Assembly (NCBI GenBank): GCA_963771295.1
Contig: CAVYTB010000014.1
Span: 620,001-684,000, forward strand
Direction of reading: 5' to 3'
Source of the DNA: Acidiferrum sp963771295
Lineage (GTDB): Bacteria; Acidobacteriota; Terriglobia; Acidiferrales; UBA7541
DNA length: 64,000 nt
The notes under the pieces: model-generated
The model's input: the letters and a program-made list of their open reading frames with translations, nothing else
The model's database searches: none
Told to the model about the DNA's origin: nothing
Part shown: piece after piece, positions 15,964 through 23,677 of the stretch
Numbering within the stretch: the first letter of the stretch is position 1
Layout of the letters: each line of letters opens with the position of its first letter
Made by a program: the position numbers and the translations under genes

Positions 15964-16182
15964 ATGCTTGCATTCATGTTGGCAGCGGAATTAAGCGGAC
16001 CCATCCACGTTGGTTTAGCCGCTTTGGGCGCGGCAATCGGCGTGGGGTTGATTGGCAAGGGGGCTTCTGAAGCGGTGGGACGCAATCCGGGCGCATCCAC
16101 GAAGATTATGGTCCAGGCAATCCTGGCCATCGCCTTTGCAGAAGCAATCGTGTTCTACGCCTTGTTCCTGGTGAAACAGTAA
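15964..16182 (+). CDS. atpE: F1Fo ATP synthase subunit c
   Basis: A 72-residue double-helix hairpin, the rotating proteolipid. The polar loop is GRNPGAS (39-45), and the ion-carrying carboxylate is Glu60 in AIAFAEAIVFYALFL. The residue after Glu60 is Ala, not Ser/Thr, and the Gln found in helix 1 of sodium-binding rings is absent (Val in alignment), so proton coupling is likely. Helix 1 is glycine-rich (GLAALGAAIGVGLIGKG), as required for tight packing. AAGGAAGGTACGGCAT lies before the start. Length is within the normal 70-90 range. Confidence 0.92.
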   Translation: MLAFMLAAELSGPIHVGLAALGAAIGVGLIGKGASEAVGRNPGASTKIMVQAILAIAFAEAIVFYALFLVKQ

Positions 16183-16203
16183 CGACGGGGAGGGCCGAGA
16201 GCT

Positions 16204-16749
16204 ATGAATGTTTTTATTTTATTGGCCGCCGCCCAGAGCGATGGCCAGGTCGCGCAGATCGCCCGTACCTTCGGCGTGGACTGGCGGCACTTGGGGGCGC
16301 AGATCATCAGCTTCTCGATCGTGTGCGCGGTCCTCTACAAATTTGCCTATCGGCGTATTCTCGCAATGCTCGAACAGCGGCGTCAACAAATCACGCTGGG
16401 AATCGCTAACGCCGAGAAGATCAAAGCGGAGTTGGACAAGACCGAAAGTCAGCGCGTGGAAGTGATCGCGCAGGCCCACGTTCAAGGGGCCAAATTCATC
16501 GAAGAAGCCCGGACTGCAGCGGCCCGCGTGCAGCAAGAGGAAACCAGGAAGGCTGTTGCCGCTGCCGAACAGATCATGGTCAAGGCGCGCGAAGCCGCCG
16601 CTCAGGACCACGACCGAATGCTCGCCGAACTCAAACGCGAGGTCGGCAATCTCGTGGTCCAGGCCACGACCACGGTCACAGGCAAAATTCTCACGCCAGA
16701 GGACCAGCGACGCCTGGCAGAGGAAACTTCCAAACAGATTGCGGTCTAA
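16204..16749 (+). CDS. atpF: F1Fo ATP synthase subunit b
   Basis: A 181-residue peripheral-stalk protein. One membrane helix near residues 35-55 (IISFSIVCAVLYKFAYRRIL) is followed by a long charged coiled coil (QRRQQITLGIANAEKIKAEL and onward) that reaches up to F1. It lies 21 bp after atpE and 2 bp before the delta gene, so all are surely co-transcribed. Length is slightly above the usual 155-170 residues owing to an extended N-terminus. No second b-type gene is present, so the stalk should be a homodimer. Confidence 0.9.
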   Translation: MNVFILLAAAQSDGQVAQIARTFGVDWRHLGAQIISFSIVCAVLYKFAYRRILAMLEQRRQQITLGIANAEKIKAELDKTESQRVEVIAQAHVQGAKFIEEARTAAARVQQEETRKAVAAAEQIMVKAREAAAQDHDRMLAELKREVGNLVVQATTTVTGKILTPEDQRRLAEETSKQIAV

Positions 16750-16751
16750 CT

Positions 16752-17144
16752 ATGAAAATCACCAAAAAAGCGAAGCGTGAAGCCAAACAGCTGTACTGCT
16801 GTTGCTTGGTGGACAACCTGCTGGACGAGAATCGTGTCCGGCAAGTCGTCGAACGCGTCATCGCGATCGGTGAACGAAATTGCCCTGCCATCCTCGCGCA
16901 TTTTCTGCGGTTAGTGAAACTCGACCGTGCCCAGCACACGGCCACCATCGAGAGTGCCACCCCGTTACCGGTCGACTTACAAAGGGTCGTACAGGCAGGC
17001 TTAGCGCATCGCTACGGTCCGGGGTTGACCACGGCGTTCGCACAACGCCCGGAGTTGATTGGCGGGATGCGAATTCAGGTGGGATGCGATGTTTATGACG
17101 GCAGCGTGCGGGCCGGACTGGAAGCGTTACAGAAGAGTTTCTGA
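16752..17144 (+). CDS. atpH: F1Fo ATP synthase subunit delta, short form
   Basis: At 130 residues this is clearly shorter than the usual 175-185. The C-terminal domain is complete and diagnostic: IESATPLPVDLQRVVQAGLA, then RPELIGGMRIQVGCDVYDGS and VRAGLEALQ. The N-terminal six-helix domain that sits on top of F1 is reduced to about 60 residues (NLLDENRVRQVVERVIAIGE region). It lies in the expected place between b and alpha, so the assignment rests on context and C-terminus. Either a lineage-specific compact form or a degenerate subunit; the frame is open and well spaced. Confidence 0.75.
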   Translation: MKITKKAKREAKQLYCCCLVDNLLDENRVRQVVERVIAIGERNCPAILAHFLRLVKLDRAQHTATIESATPLPVDLQRVVQAGLAHRYGPGLTTAFAQRPELIGGMRIQVGCDVYDGSVRAGLEALQKSF

Positions 17145-17156
17145 AGCAAGGTGACT

Positions 17157-18689
17157 ATGACAGACCTACTAAAAGAGATTAAGGATCAAATTGCGGGCGC
17201 GAAGACTACGGCTGCGAAACAAAACGTGGGCGTCATCCGTGAGGTTGGTGACGGCGTCGCCAAGATCGAAGGTTTGAGCGACGCGATGCTCAACGAGATG
17301 ATCGACCTCGGCAACGGCGTTACCGGTCTGGCATTGAATCTCGAAGAGACCGAAGTCGGCGTCGTGATTCTTGGAGACTACACGCAACTCAAAGAGGGCG
17401 ACGAAGCACGCACCACCGGCAAGCTTCTGCAAGTACCCGTGGGCAAGGGATTGCTGGGTCGCGTTGTGAACCTTTTAGGCGAACCCATCGATGGTAAAGG
17501 ACCGATCAAGAGCGACAAGACGTATCCGGTGGAAAAGACTGCGCCTGGTATTATTCGCCGCCGCTCCGTCAACCAACCGGTGCAGACCGGGATCATGCCG
17601 ATTGATGCGATGATTCCGATTGGCCGCGGCCAACGCGAATTGATCATCGGTGATCGTGGTACCGGCAAAACAACGATCTGCATTGACACCATGATCAGTC
17701 AAGCTCGGCTGAATAAAGCCGCCGAATTGGCGGGCGACAAGGACTACCGATTGCTCTACTGCATCTACGTCGCGATCGGCCAGAAGCAGTCAACCATCGC
17801 GCGGGTTATCTCGGTCCTCGAACAAGCCGGCGCGATGCCGTACACGATCGTTGTGGCGTCCCCGGCCTCGGACACCGCCGCCAATCAATATCTCGCGCCG
17901 TTCGCTGGCGCAGCGATGGGCGAGTGGTTCATGGATAACGGCATGGACGCGCTGATTGTTTACGACGACCTGTCCAAGCAGGCCGTGGCCTACCGGCAAG
18001 TGTCGCTCCTATTGAAGCGCCCGTCGGGTCGCGAGGCCTATCCTGGCGATGTGTTTTACCTGCACAGCCGCTTGCTCGAACGTGCTGCGCGGGTCAGCGA
18101 GAAGTATGGCAACGGCTCACTCACGGCTTTGCCCATCATCGAAACACAGGCCGGCGACGTTTCGGCGTATATCCCTACTAACGTCATCTCGATTACCGAC
18201 GGACAGATTTTTCTGGAAACCGACTTGTTCCATCAAGGTGTGCGACCGGCGATCAACGTCGGCATCTCGGTCTCGCGCGTTGGCTCGGCGGCGCAACTCA
18301 AGGCTGTAAAGCAAGTGGCTGGACAACTCAAGGGCGATCTTGCCCAGTTCCGTGAGCTGGCGGCGTTCGCTCAGTTCGGTTCCGACCTCGACGAAAAAAC
18401 GCAAGGGCAAATCGATCGTGGCAAGCGCATCATGGAGATTTTCAAGCAGGGGCAGTACAACCCGATACCCGTGGAGATCCAGGTGGTCGTGATCTGGGCT
18501 GCGCAAAACGGTTACCTGGATCAAGTGCCAGTGGGGCGGGTGAAGGAGTTTCAGAACAAGTTGACGGAATACTTCACCACGCGCAAAGGCCAGTTGCTGG
18601 CCAAGATCGGAAGGGAAAAAGAGCTCAGCGACGTGTTAAAGGCTGAGTTGAAGGCGGCCGCCGAAGAATTCAAGCAGACCTGGAAATAA
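17157..18689 (+). CDS. atpA: F1Fo ATP synthase subunit alpha
   Basis: A 510-residue regulatory nucleotide-binding subunit of the F1 hexamer. The P-loop is GDRGTGKTTI (about 169-178; the family usually has GDRQTGKT), preceded by IPIGRGQRELII. The catalytic-site Arg finger lies in the conserved VGISVSRVGSAAQLKA segment. N-terminal crown and C-terminal helical domains are complete. An ATG at 17157 with AAGGTG just before it is preferred over a GTG at 17151. The context atpH-atpA-atpG, with small gaps, leaves no doubt about identity. Confidence 0.95.
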   Translation: MTDLLKEIKDQIAGAKTTAAKQNVGVIREVGDGVAKIEGLSDAMLNEMIDLGNGVTGLALNLEETEVGVVILGDYTQLKEGDEARTTGKLLQVPVGKGLLGRVVNLLGEPIDGKGPIKSDKTYPVEKTAPGIIRRRSVNQPVQTGIMPIDAMIPIGRGQRELIIGDRGTGKTTICIDTMISQARLNKAAELAGDKDYRLLYCIYVAIGQKQSTIARVISVLEQAGAMPYTIVVASPASDTAANQYLAPFAGAAMGEWFMDNGMDALIVYDDLSKQAVAYRQVSLLLKRPSGREAYPGDVFYLHSRLLERAARVSEKYGNGSLTALPIIETQAGDVSAYIPTNVISITDGQIFLETDLFHQGVRPAINVGISVSRVGSAAQLKAVKQVAGQLKGDLAQFRELAAFAQFGSDLDEKTQGQIDRGKRIMEIFKQGQYNPIPVEIQVVVIWAAQNGYLDQVPVGRVKEFQNKLTEYFTTRKGQLLAKIGREKELSDVLKAELKAAAEEFKQTWK

Positions 18690-18706
18690 ACAAGAAATGG
18701 TGAGAT

Positions 18707-19579
18707 ATGCTCAGCCCACGTGAACTTCGCCGACGCATTAAGTCGATCAGCAGCACCGCACAAATCACCCGCGCGATGCAAATGGTGGCGTCGTCGAAGA
18801 TGCGCAAGGCCCAACAGACCACGCTGAAGACCCGGCCGTTCTCTCAGCTGCTGTACCGCATCCAGCGGTTCGCCACGACGCACGCCAGTGAGTTCACGCA
18901 TCCGCTGCTGGAAGTGCGGACCGTTCGCAAGCGCGCGGTGATCCTTATCGGCACGGACAAAGGGTTGTGCGGGGCGCTCAACGCCAACCTTTTTCGAGTG
19001 GCAGCGCAGTTTGATCCGGCGACGACTGTGTTCATTGCGGCCGGCAAGCTCGCCGCGCAATTTGTCGCGCGAACTCACCGGCAGCTGGCTGCCGAGTTTG
19101 CGTTTGGGGACTCGCCTCGATTCGACGAATCCCGGGCGATTGCCAACTTCGCTCGAGACCTATTCTTGAAGGGCGAGGTCGACGAAGTGAAGGTCGTCGT
19201 GACGCTATTCATCAACACCCTGTCACAGAAGACCGGGGTATTGGAGCTTCTGCCGATTGGTGAAATCAAAGGACTGAGTATTCCTGGTGCGGAATCGGAA
19301 GCGGCTGAGACCTCCGGTGCAACCAATGTCCTCTTTGAACCCAGCCCGGAGGAGGTTCTCTCCTATCTCTTGGGGCATTACCTCAGCATTTTCATCTACA
19401 GGGCTTTATTGGAAGCCAAAGCCAGTGAACAAAGCGCCCGCATGGTAAGTATGAAGAACGCCACGGACAGTGCCACAGAGCTGACCAATGATTTAACCCT
19501 GGAATACAACAAGCTGCGGCAGGGCAATATCACTAGAGAACTGCTCGATCTTGCCGGCGGCCAACTAGGAAATGAATAG
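18707..19579 (+). CDS. atpG: F1Fo ATP synthase subunit gamma
   Basis: A 290-residue central-shaft protein that rotates inside the alpha-beta hexamer. The N-terminal helix (SPRELRRRIKSISSTAQITR, AMQMVASSKMRKAQ) and C-terminal helix (ARMVSMKNATDSATELTNDL, TLEYNKLRQGNITRELLDLA) form the coiled coil, and KGLCGALNANLFR is the conserved central motif. It lies 17 bp after atpA and 14 bp before atpD. Length is normal and no cysteine-regulated insert of the plant type is seen. Confidence 0.94.
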   Translation: MLSPRELRRRIKSISSTAQITRAMQMVASSKMRKAQQTTLKTRPFSQLLYRIQRFATTHASEFTHPLLEVRTVRKRAVILIGTDKGLCGALNANLFRVAAQFDPATTVFIAAGKLAAQFVARTHRQLAAEFAFGDSPRFDESRAIANFARDLFLKGEVDEVKVVVTLFINTLSQKTGVLELLPIGEIKGLSIPGAESEAAETSGATNVLFEPSPEEVLSYLLGHYLSIFIYRALLEAKASEQSARMVSMKNATDSATELTNDLTLEYNKLRQGNITRELLDLAGGQLGNE

Positions 19580-19593
19580 CGAAAGAGAGCCAC

Positions 19594-20997
19594 ATGAATA
19601 AAGGCAAAATTGTTCAAGTCGTTGGTCCGGTCGTGGATGTTGAATTCACGGAGACTCTGCCGGCCATCTACAACGCATTGAGCGTCGAATTTAAGGTCGA
19701 CAACGAGCAGTTCAAACTCACACTCGAAGTGCAGCAGCATCTTGGCGATAACTGGGTCCGGTCCATCTCCATGTCCGGCACCGAAGGTCTTAAACGCGGA
19801 TACGAAGTCATCGATACGGGTGCGCCCATTTCCGTGCCGGTTGGAGATGGAGTGATGGGGCGAGTCTTTGATGTGTGCGGCAACCCGGTCGACGAGCGCG
19901 GACCGGTCAAAACAGAAAAGTATTACCCGATCCACCGCACAGCGCCCAGGCTGGTGGACCAGTCGCCCTCACCGCAAGTTCTTCCCACCGGCATCAAAGT
20001 TCTCGACTTGATTTGTCCTTTCCTGAAAGGCGGCAAGGTCGGTGCATTCGGCGGCGCCGGCACAGGCAAGACCGTTATTATCATGGAACTGATCAACAAC
20101 ATCGCCAAGCTCCACGGCGGCGTGTCGGTGTTCGCCGGGGTCGGCGAGCGCACTCGCGAGGGCAACGATCTCTATAAAGAGATGTCGGAAGCCGGAGTCA
20201 TCAAGCAAGACAACCTCGGCGCGTCGAAAATCGCGCTTGTGTACGGCCAGATGAACGAACCGCCCGGTGCGCGCCTGCGCGTCGCCCTGTCCGGCTTAGC
20301 TATGACCGAATACTTTCGCGATGAGAAGAATCAGGATGTGCTCCTTTTTATCGACAACATCTTCCGGTTTTCTCAGGCTGGATCCGAAGTGTCGGCCTTG
20401 CTCGGCCGCACCGCCAGCGCCGTCGGTTACCAGCCAACTCTTGCCGCTGAAATGGGCGTGCTCCAGGAGCGTATTACTTCAACGAAGAAGGGATCGATTA
20501 CCTCGTTTCAGGCCGTGTATGTGCCGGCCGATGATCTAACCGATCCAGCACCGGCCACCACGTTCGCGCATTTGGACGCGACCATCGTTTTGGAGCGGTC
20601 GATTGCGGAATTGGGCATCTACCCGGCGGTTGATCCGCTCGCCTCAACTTCCCGAGCGCTCGCGCCGGAAATTGTCGGGCAGGAACACTATGATGTCGCG
20701 CTCGGCGTTCAGCGCCTGCTCCAGCGCTACAAGGATCTTCAAGACATCATCGCGATCCTCGGCATGGACGAACTGTCGCCTGAGGACAAGATTGCGGTGT
20801 TGCGTGCCCGCAAGATTCAGCGATTCCTGAGCCAGCCCTTTACCGTGGCGGCCGTGTTTAGTGGACGCGAAGGCAAGCAAGTCCCAGTGGCCGAAACAGT
20901 GCGTGGCTTCAAAGAGATTCTCGAGGGCAAACACGACGCTGTGTCGGAGGGTGACTTTTACATGAAAGGCGGGATTGACGAGGTCAAACCCAGTTGA
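19594..20997 (+). CDS. atpD: F1Fo ATP synthase subunit beta
   Basis: The 467-residue catalytic subunit. The P-loop is GGAGTGKTVI, followed by the catalytic Glu in VFAGVGERTREGNDLY and Walker B in DVLLFIDNIFRFSQAGSEVS. The nucleotide-binding signature PAPATTFAHLDAT and the DELSEED-like segment (LGMDELSPEDKIAV) are present; the latter has P in place of the second E. Length and motifs are complete. It is followed three bases later by the epsilon gene. Confidence 0.95.
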   Translation: MNKGKIVQVVGPVVDVEFTETLPAIYNALSVEFKVDNEQFKLTLEVQQHLGDNWVRSISMSGTEGLKRGYEVIDTGAPISVPVGDGVMGRVFDVCGNPVDERGPVKTEKYYPIHRTAPRLVDQSPSPQVLPTGIKVLDLICPFLKGGKVGAFGGAGTGKTVIIMELINNIAKLHGGVSVFAGVGERTREGNDLYKEMSEAGVIKQDNLGASKIALVYGQMNEPPGARLRVALSGLAMTEYFRDEKNQDVLLFIDNIFRFSQAGSEVSALLGRTASAVGYQPTLAAEMGVLQERITSTKKGSITSFQAVYVPADDLTDPAPATTFAHLDATIVLERSIAELGIYPAVDPLASTSRALAPEIVGQEHYDVALGVQRLLQRYKDLQDIIAILGMDELSPEDKIAVLRARKIQRFLSQPFTVAAVFSGREGKQVPVAETVRGFKEILEGKHDAVSEGDFYMKGGIDEVKPS

Positions 20998-21000
20998 GCC

Positions 21001-21411
21001 ATGGCCAACACGTTAAAACTTGAAATCGTCACCGCGGAGGGCCCGGTGTACTGCGACGACGTGGAGATGGTCACATTGCCGGGCGTAACCGGCCAATTCG
21101 GGGTGTACCCACAACACGTCCCGCTTATTACCCAGATGGTGCCGGGCGAAATCATCGTGCGTAAAGACGGCCGGGACACCTTCTTCGCGACGGGATCGGG
21201 ACTTATTGAAGTCAGGGGCGCCCACGTGGCGATCCTAACCGACTTGGCGATTCAAGCCGACAAGATTGACGAAGCCAAAGCCGAGGAAGCCCGGCAACGC
21301 GCCGAAGCGCGGCTCAAAGATAAACTCTCCGACGAAGAAGTCGCCTACATCAACGCCTCGCTGGCGCGCTCCTTGGCGCAGTTGCGCGTCAAGCGCCGGG
21401 TACGTGCATAA
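21001..21411 (+). CDS. atpC: F1Fo ATP synthase subunit epsilon
   Basis: A 136-residue subunit that binds gamma and the c-ring and can inhibit ATP hydrolysis. The N-terminal beta-sandwich starts LKLEIVTAEGPVYCDDVEMV with the family's PGVTGQFGVYPQHVPL, and the C-terminal helices (EAKAEEARQRAEARLKDKLS, EEVAYINASLARSLAQLRVK) are those that extend to inhibit. It is the last gene of the operon by family order; a structured gap then leads to the polyphosphate kinase gene. Confidence 0.92.
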   Translation: MANTLKLEIVTAEGPVYCDDVEMVTLPGVTGQFGVYPQHVPLITQMVPGEIIVRKDGRDTFFATGSGLIEVRGAHVAILTDLAIQADKIDEAKAEEARQRAEARLKDKLSDEEVAYINASLARSLAQLRVKRRVRA

Positions 21412-21429
21412 CGTGGACAAACATCTCGT

Positions 21430-21476
21430 CTCGCATGAATCGTCTTCGCGAAAACGAAGAGTCGCGTCTATGCGAG
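21430..21476 (+). promoter_or_regulatory. Nested hairpin between atpC and ppk2
   Basis: Outer arms CTCGCAT (21430-21436) and ATGCGAG (21470-21476) enclose inner arms TCTTCG (21443-21448) and CGAAGA (21455-21460) around the loop CGAAAA. There is no T run, so it is more likely a processing or stability element than a terminator, leaving ppk2 readable from the atp operon. Confidence 0.45.
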
Positions 21477-21549
21477 CTCCATTGCCGCCGAGTACATCCG
21501 GGGCAACACGGTTTAGTGGCAACTACGCTGTAGCTAAGGAGCGTTACTG

Positions 21550-22365
21550 ATGGCTAAAAAAAAGAAAGACCACAAAAAAGAAAATAAACGGATGAAGCGT
21601 AAGGAATATGAAGTAGAGATGCGCGACCTGCAGGCAGAGCTCTGTAAACTGCAGGACTGGGTGAAATACAAAGGTCTTCGGGTGATTGTCGTCTTTGAAG
21701 GGCGCGACGCTGCGGGCAAAGGTGGCACTATTCGCGCGATTACCGAACGAGTCAGCCCTCGGGTGTTCAGACTCGTTGCACTTCCCGCACCTTCCGACCG
21801 GGAAAAAAGCCAGATGTATCTCCAGCGCTACATTCAACACTTCCCGGCGGCCGGCGAAATTGTGATTTTTGATCGCAGTTGGTACAACCGGACCGGTGTG
21901 GAACATGTGATGGGTTTTTGCTCTGACAAACAGTACGAGAAATTCCTGCAGCTCTGCCCTACGTTCGAAAATTATATTGTGGATGCTGGGATTATCCTCA
22001 TCAAATATTGGCTGGAAGTCGGGAAGAAGGAGCAACAGCGTCGTTTTGAGGCCCGGATCAATGATTCCGTGCGGCAGTGGAAACTCAGCCCCATGGATTT
22101 GGAATCGTTTCGCCGCTGGTATGAATATTCGCGTGCGCGCGACCGCATGCTGGAAGCGACCGATACAAAACATGCTCCTTGGCACCTCATCCGCTCTGAC
22201 GACAAAAAGAGAGCGCGGCTCAACTGCATCCGGCATTTCTTGAGCCTTATTCCTTACCGCAAGGCCCCACGGGAAAAAGTGAAATTGCCCGCGCGCAAGA
22301 ACAAGGGCAGCTACGACGATCAAGCTTCACTCAAGGGCAGACACTTTATTCCAGAGAAATACTAA
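21550..22365 (+). CDS. ppk2: Polyphosphate kinase 2 (PPK2 family)
   Basis: A 271-residue P-loop kinase of the PPK2 family, which transfers phosphate between polyphosphate and nucleotides. The family's Walker A is EGRDAAGKGGT (50-60) and Walker B is DRSWYNR (108-114), followed by the lid segment with GKKEQQRRFEARINDSVRQW. The size fits the one-domain class. The N-terminus is a lysine-rich tail (MAKKKKDHKKENKRMKR). Whether it favours ADP, GDP or AMP cannot be read off. It lies 138 bp after atpC in the same direction, suggesting linked use of polyphosphate and ATP synthase in energy stress (inference). Confidence 0.88.
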   Translation: MAKKKKDHKKENKRMKRKEYEVEMRDLQAELCKLQDWVKYKGLRVIVVFEGRDAAGKGGTIRAITERVSPRVFRLVALPAPSDREKSQMYLQRYIQHFPAAGEIVIFDRSWYNRTGVEHVMGFCSDKQYEKFLQLCPTFENYIVDAGIILIKYWLEVGKKEQQRRFEARINDSVRQWKLSPMDLESFRRWYEYSRARDRMLEATDTKHAPWHLIRSDDKKRARLNCIRHFLSLIPYRKAPREKVKLPARKNKGSYDDQASLKGRHFIPEKY

Positions 22366-22445
22366 TTCCTTCGCGATTTCTGGTGTAGGTGAACGGCTTT
22401 GCGTATTTGGTAGACAGCGGCATTTGCGGTTTGGAGACGAATCGA

Positions 22446-23675
22446 ATGGCTAAAGAACTCAGAGGCAGCATCCCCCTTTGTTGGTGCCGCGAGTTGACGC
22501 TCGTAGCTTCCGCGTCTCTCCGCGAGCGATTAATCAACAAACCCACCATTACCGCTCAACTCTTCTGCGCTTCTCTGATCGTGCTCGCCACCCTTACTGC
22601 TTGTTCTTCCAAGGAGGAAAAAACCGCTCCGCCACCTCCTGGCGTTACGGTCGCCCAGGTGCTCCAACAGGATGTTCCGATCCATCAGGATTGGGTTGGG
22701 ACGATGGTTGGCAATGTGGACGCGGAGATCCGTCCAAAGGTGGATGGATTTTTGCTTACACGTGTTTATCCAGAAGGCTCATACGTGGAAAAAGGGCAAG
22801 CGATGTTCCAGCTGGATAAGCGCCAGGCGCAGGCTGCCGTGGAACAAGCTGCCGGAAACCTGGAGCGCGCCCGTGCTTCGTTGAACCAGGCCCAAATCGA
22901 TGTGCGGCGCTATACGCCATTGGTGGCGCAAAGGGCAGTGAGCCAAGCCGAGCTCGACAAAGCCACAAGCATGGAAAGAGGAGCAAGCGCTACGCTGGAC
23001 GCGGATCAAGCGGTCCTGGACAACGCTAAGTTGAATCTTGGATGGACGACAGTCACCTCGCCGATCTCGGGCATTGCCGGCGTAGCCAAGGTCGGTATTG
23101 GTGACCTGATGACTCCGGCTACCGTCATGACGACGATTTCGAATGTGAATCCGATCTATGTTGACGTCAGTGTTGGGGAGCAGGATTACATGCGGTTTAC
23201 GCGCGAAAAATCGAGCAGCGCAACCAGGCAAAACCTCGAATTGATATTGGGAGACGGTACAGTATATCCCCGACCAGGCAAGGTTCTTTTTGTGAATCGC
23301 GAGGTTGATTCACGAACGGGAACCATTCAAGTTCGCGGAGAGTTCCCGAATCCAGGGAACGTGCTTCGTCCCGGGCAGTATGCGCGAATTCGAGTTGTTA
23401 CCGAGTTCCGCAAGGGAGCTCTTCTGATCCCGCAGCAGTCAGTCTCGGAATTGCAGGGTGTCTACCAAGTGGGAGTCGTTGGAGCGGACAACAAAGTGGC
23501 TATTAAGACGGTGAAACTCGGTCCATTATACGGCGATATGTGGGTAGTCGACTCTGGACTCCAACTGGGAGAAAGCGTGATCGTCGACGGATCGCAACGC
23601 GTGAAGAGCGGCATGACGGTCGCACCCAGACCTTACAAAGACACTCAGGCCAACGCCGTGATTGGTGAGAAGTAA
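22446..23675 (+). CDS. RND efflux periplasmic adaptor (membrane fusion protein)
   Basis: A 409-residue AcrA/MexA-type adaptor joining the inner-membrane pump to the outer-membrane channel. A lipobox (VLATLTACSS, Cys near residue 57) anchors it. The barrel-sandwich halves are DAEIRPKVDGFLLTRVYPEG and GWTTVTSPISGIAGVAKVGI, separated by the alpha-hairpin (QAAVEQAAGNLERARASLNQ and onward). The N-terminus before the signal is about 35 residues longer than usual; an internal start is possible but no ATG is available. The pump gene follows after two bases. Confidence 0.88.
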   Translation: MAKELRGSIPLCWCRELTLVASASLRERLINKPTITAQLFCASLIVLATLTACSSKEEKTAPPPPGVTVAQVLQQDVPIHQDWVGTMVGNVDAEIRPKVDGFLLTRVYPEGSYVEKGQAMFQLDKRQAQAAVEQAAGNLERARASLNQAQIDVRRYTPLVAQRAVSQAELDKATSMERGASATLDADQAVLDNAKLNLGWTTVTSPISGIAGVAKVGIGDLMTPATVMTTISNVNPIYVDVSVGEQDYMRFTREKSSSATRQNLELILGDGTVYPRPGKVLFVNREVDSRTGTIQVRGEFPNPGNVLRPGQYARIRVVTEFRKGALLIPQQSVSELQGVYQVGVVGADNKVAIKTVKLGPLYGDMWVVDSGLQLGESVIVDGSQRVKSGMTVAPRPYKDTQANAVIGEK

Positions 23676-23677
23676 CT

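Noticed and set aside
15964..16182. A sodium-coupled c-ring
   Set aside because: The Gln in helix 1 and the Ser/Thr after the ion-binding Glu, which mark sodium-binding c subunits, are both absent (Val and Ala instead). Proton coupling is the simpler reading.
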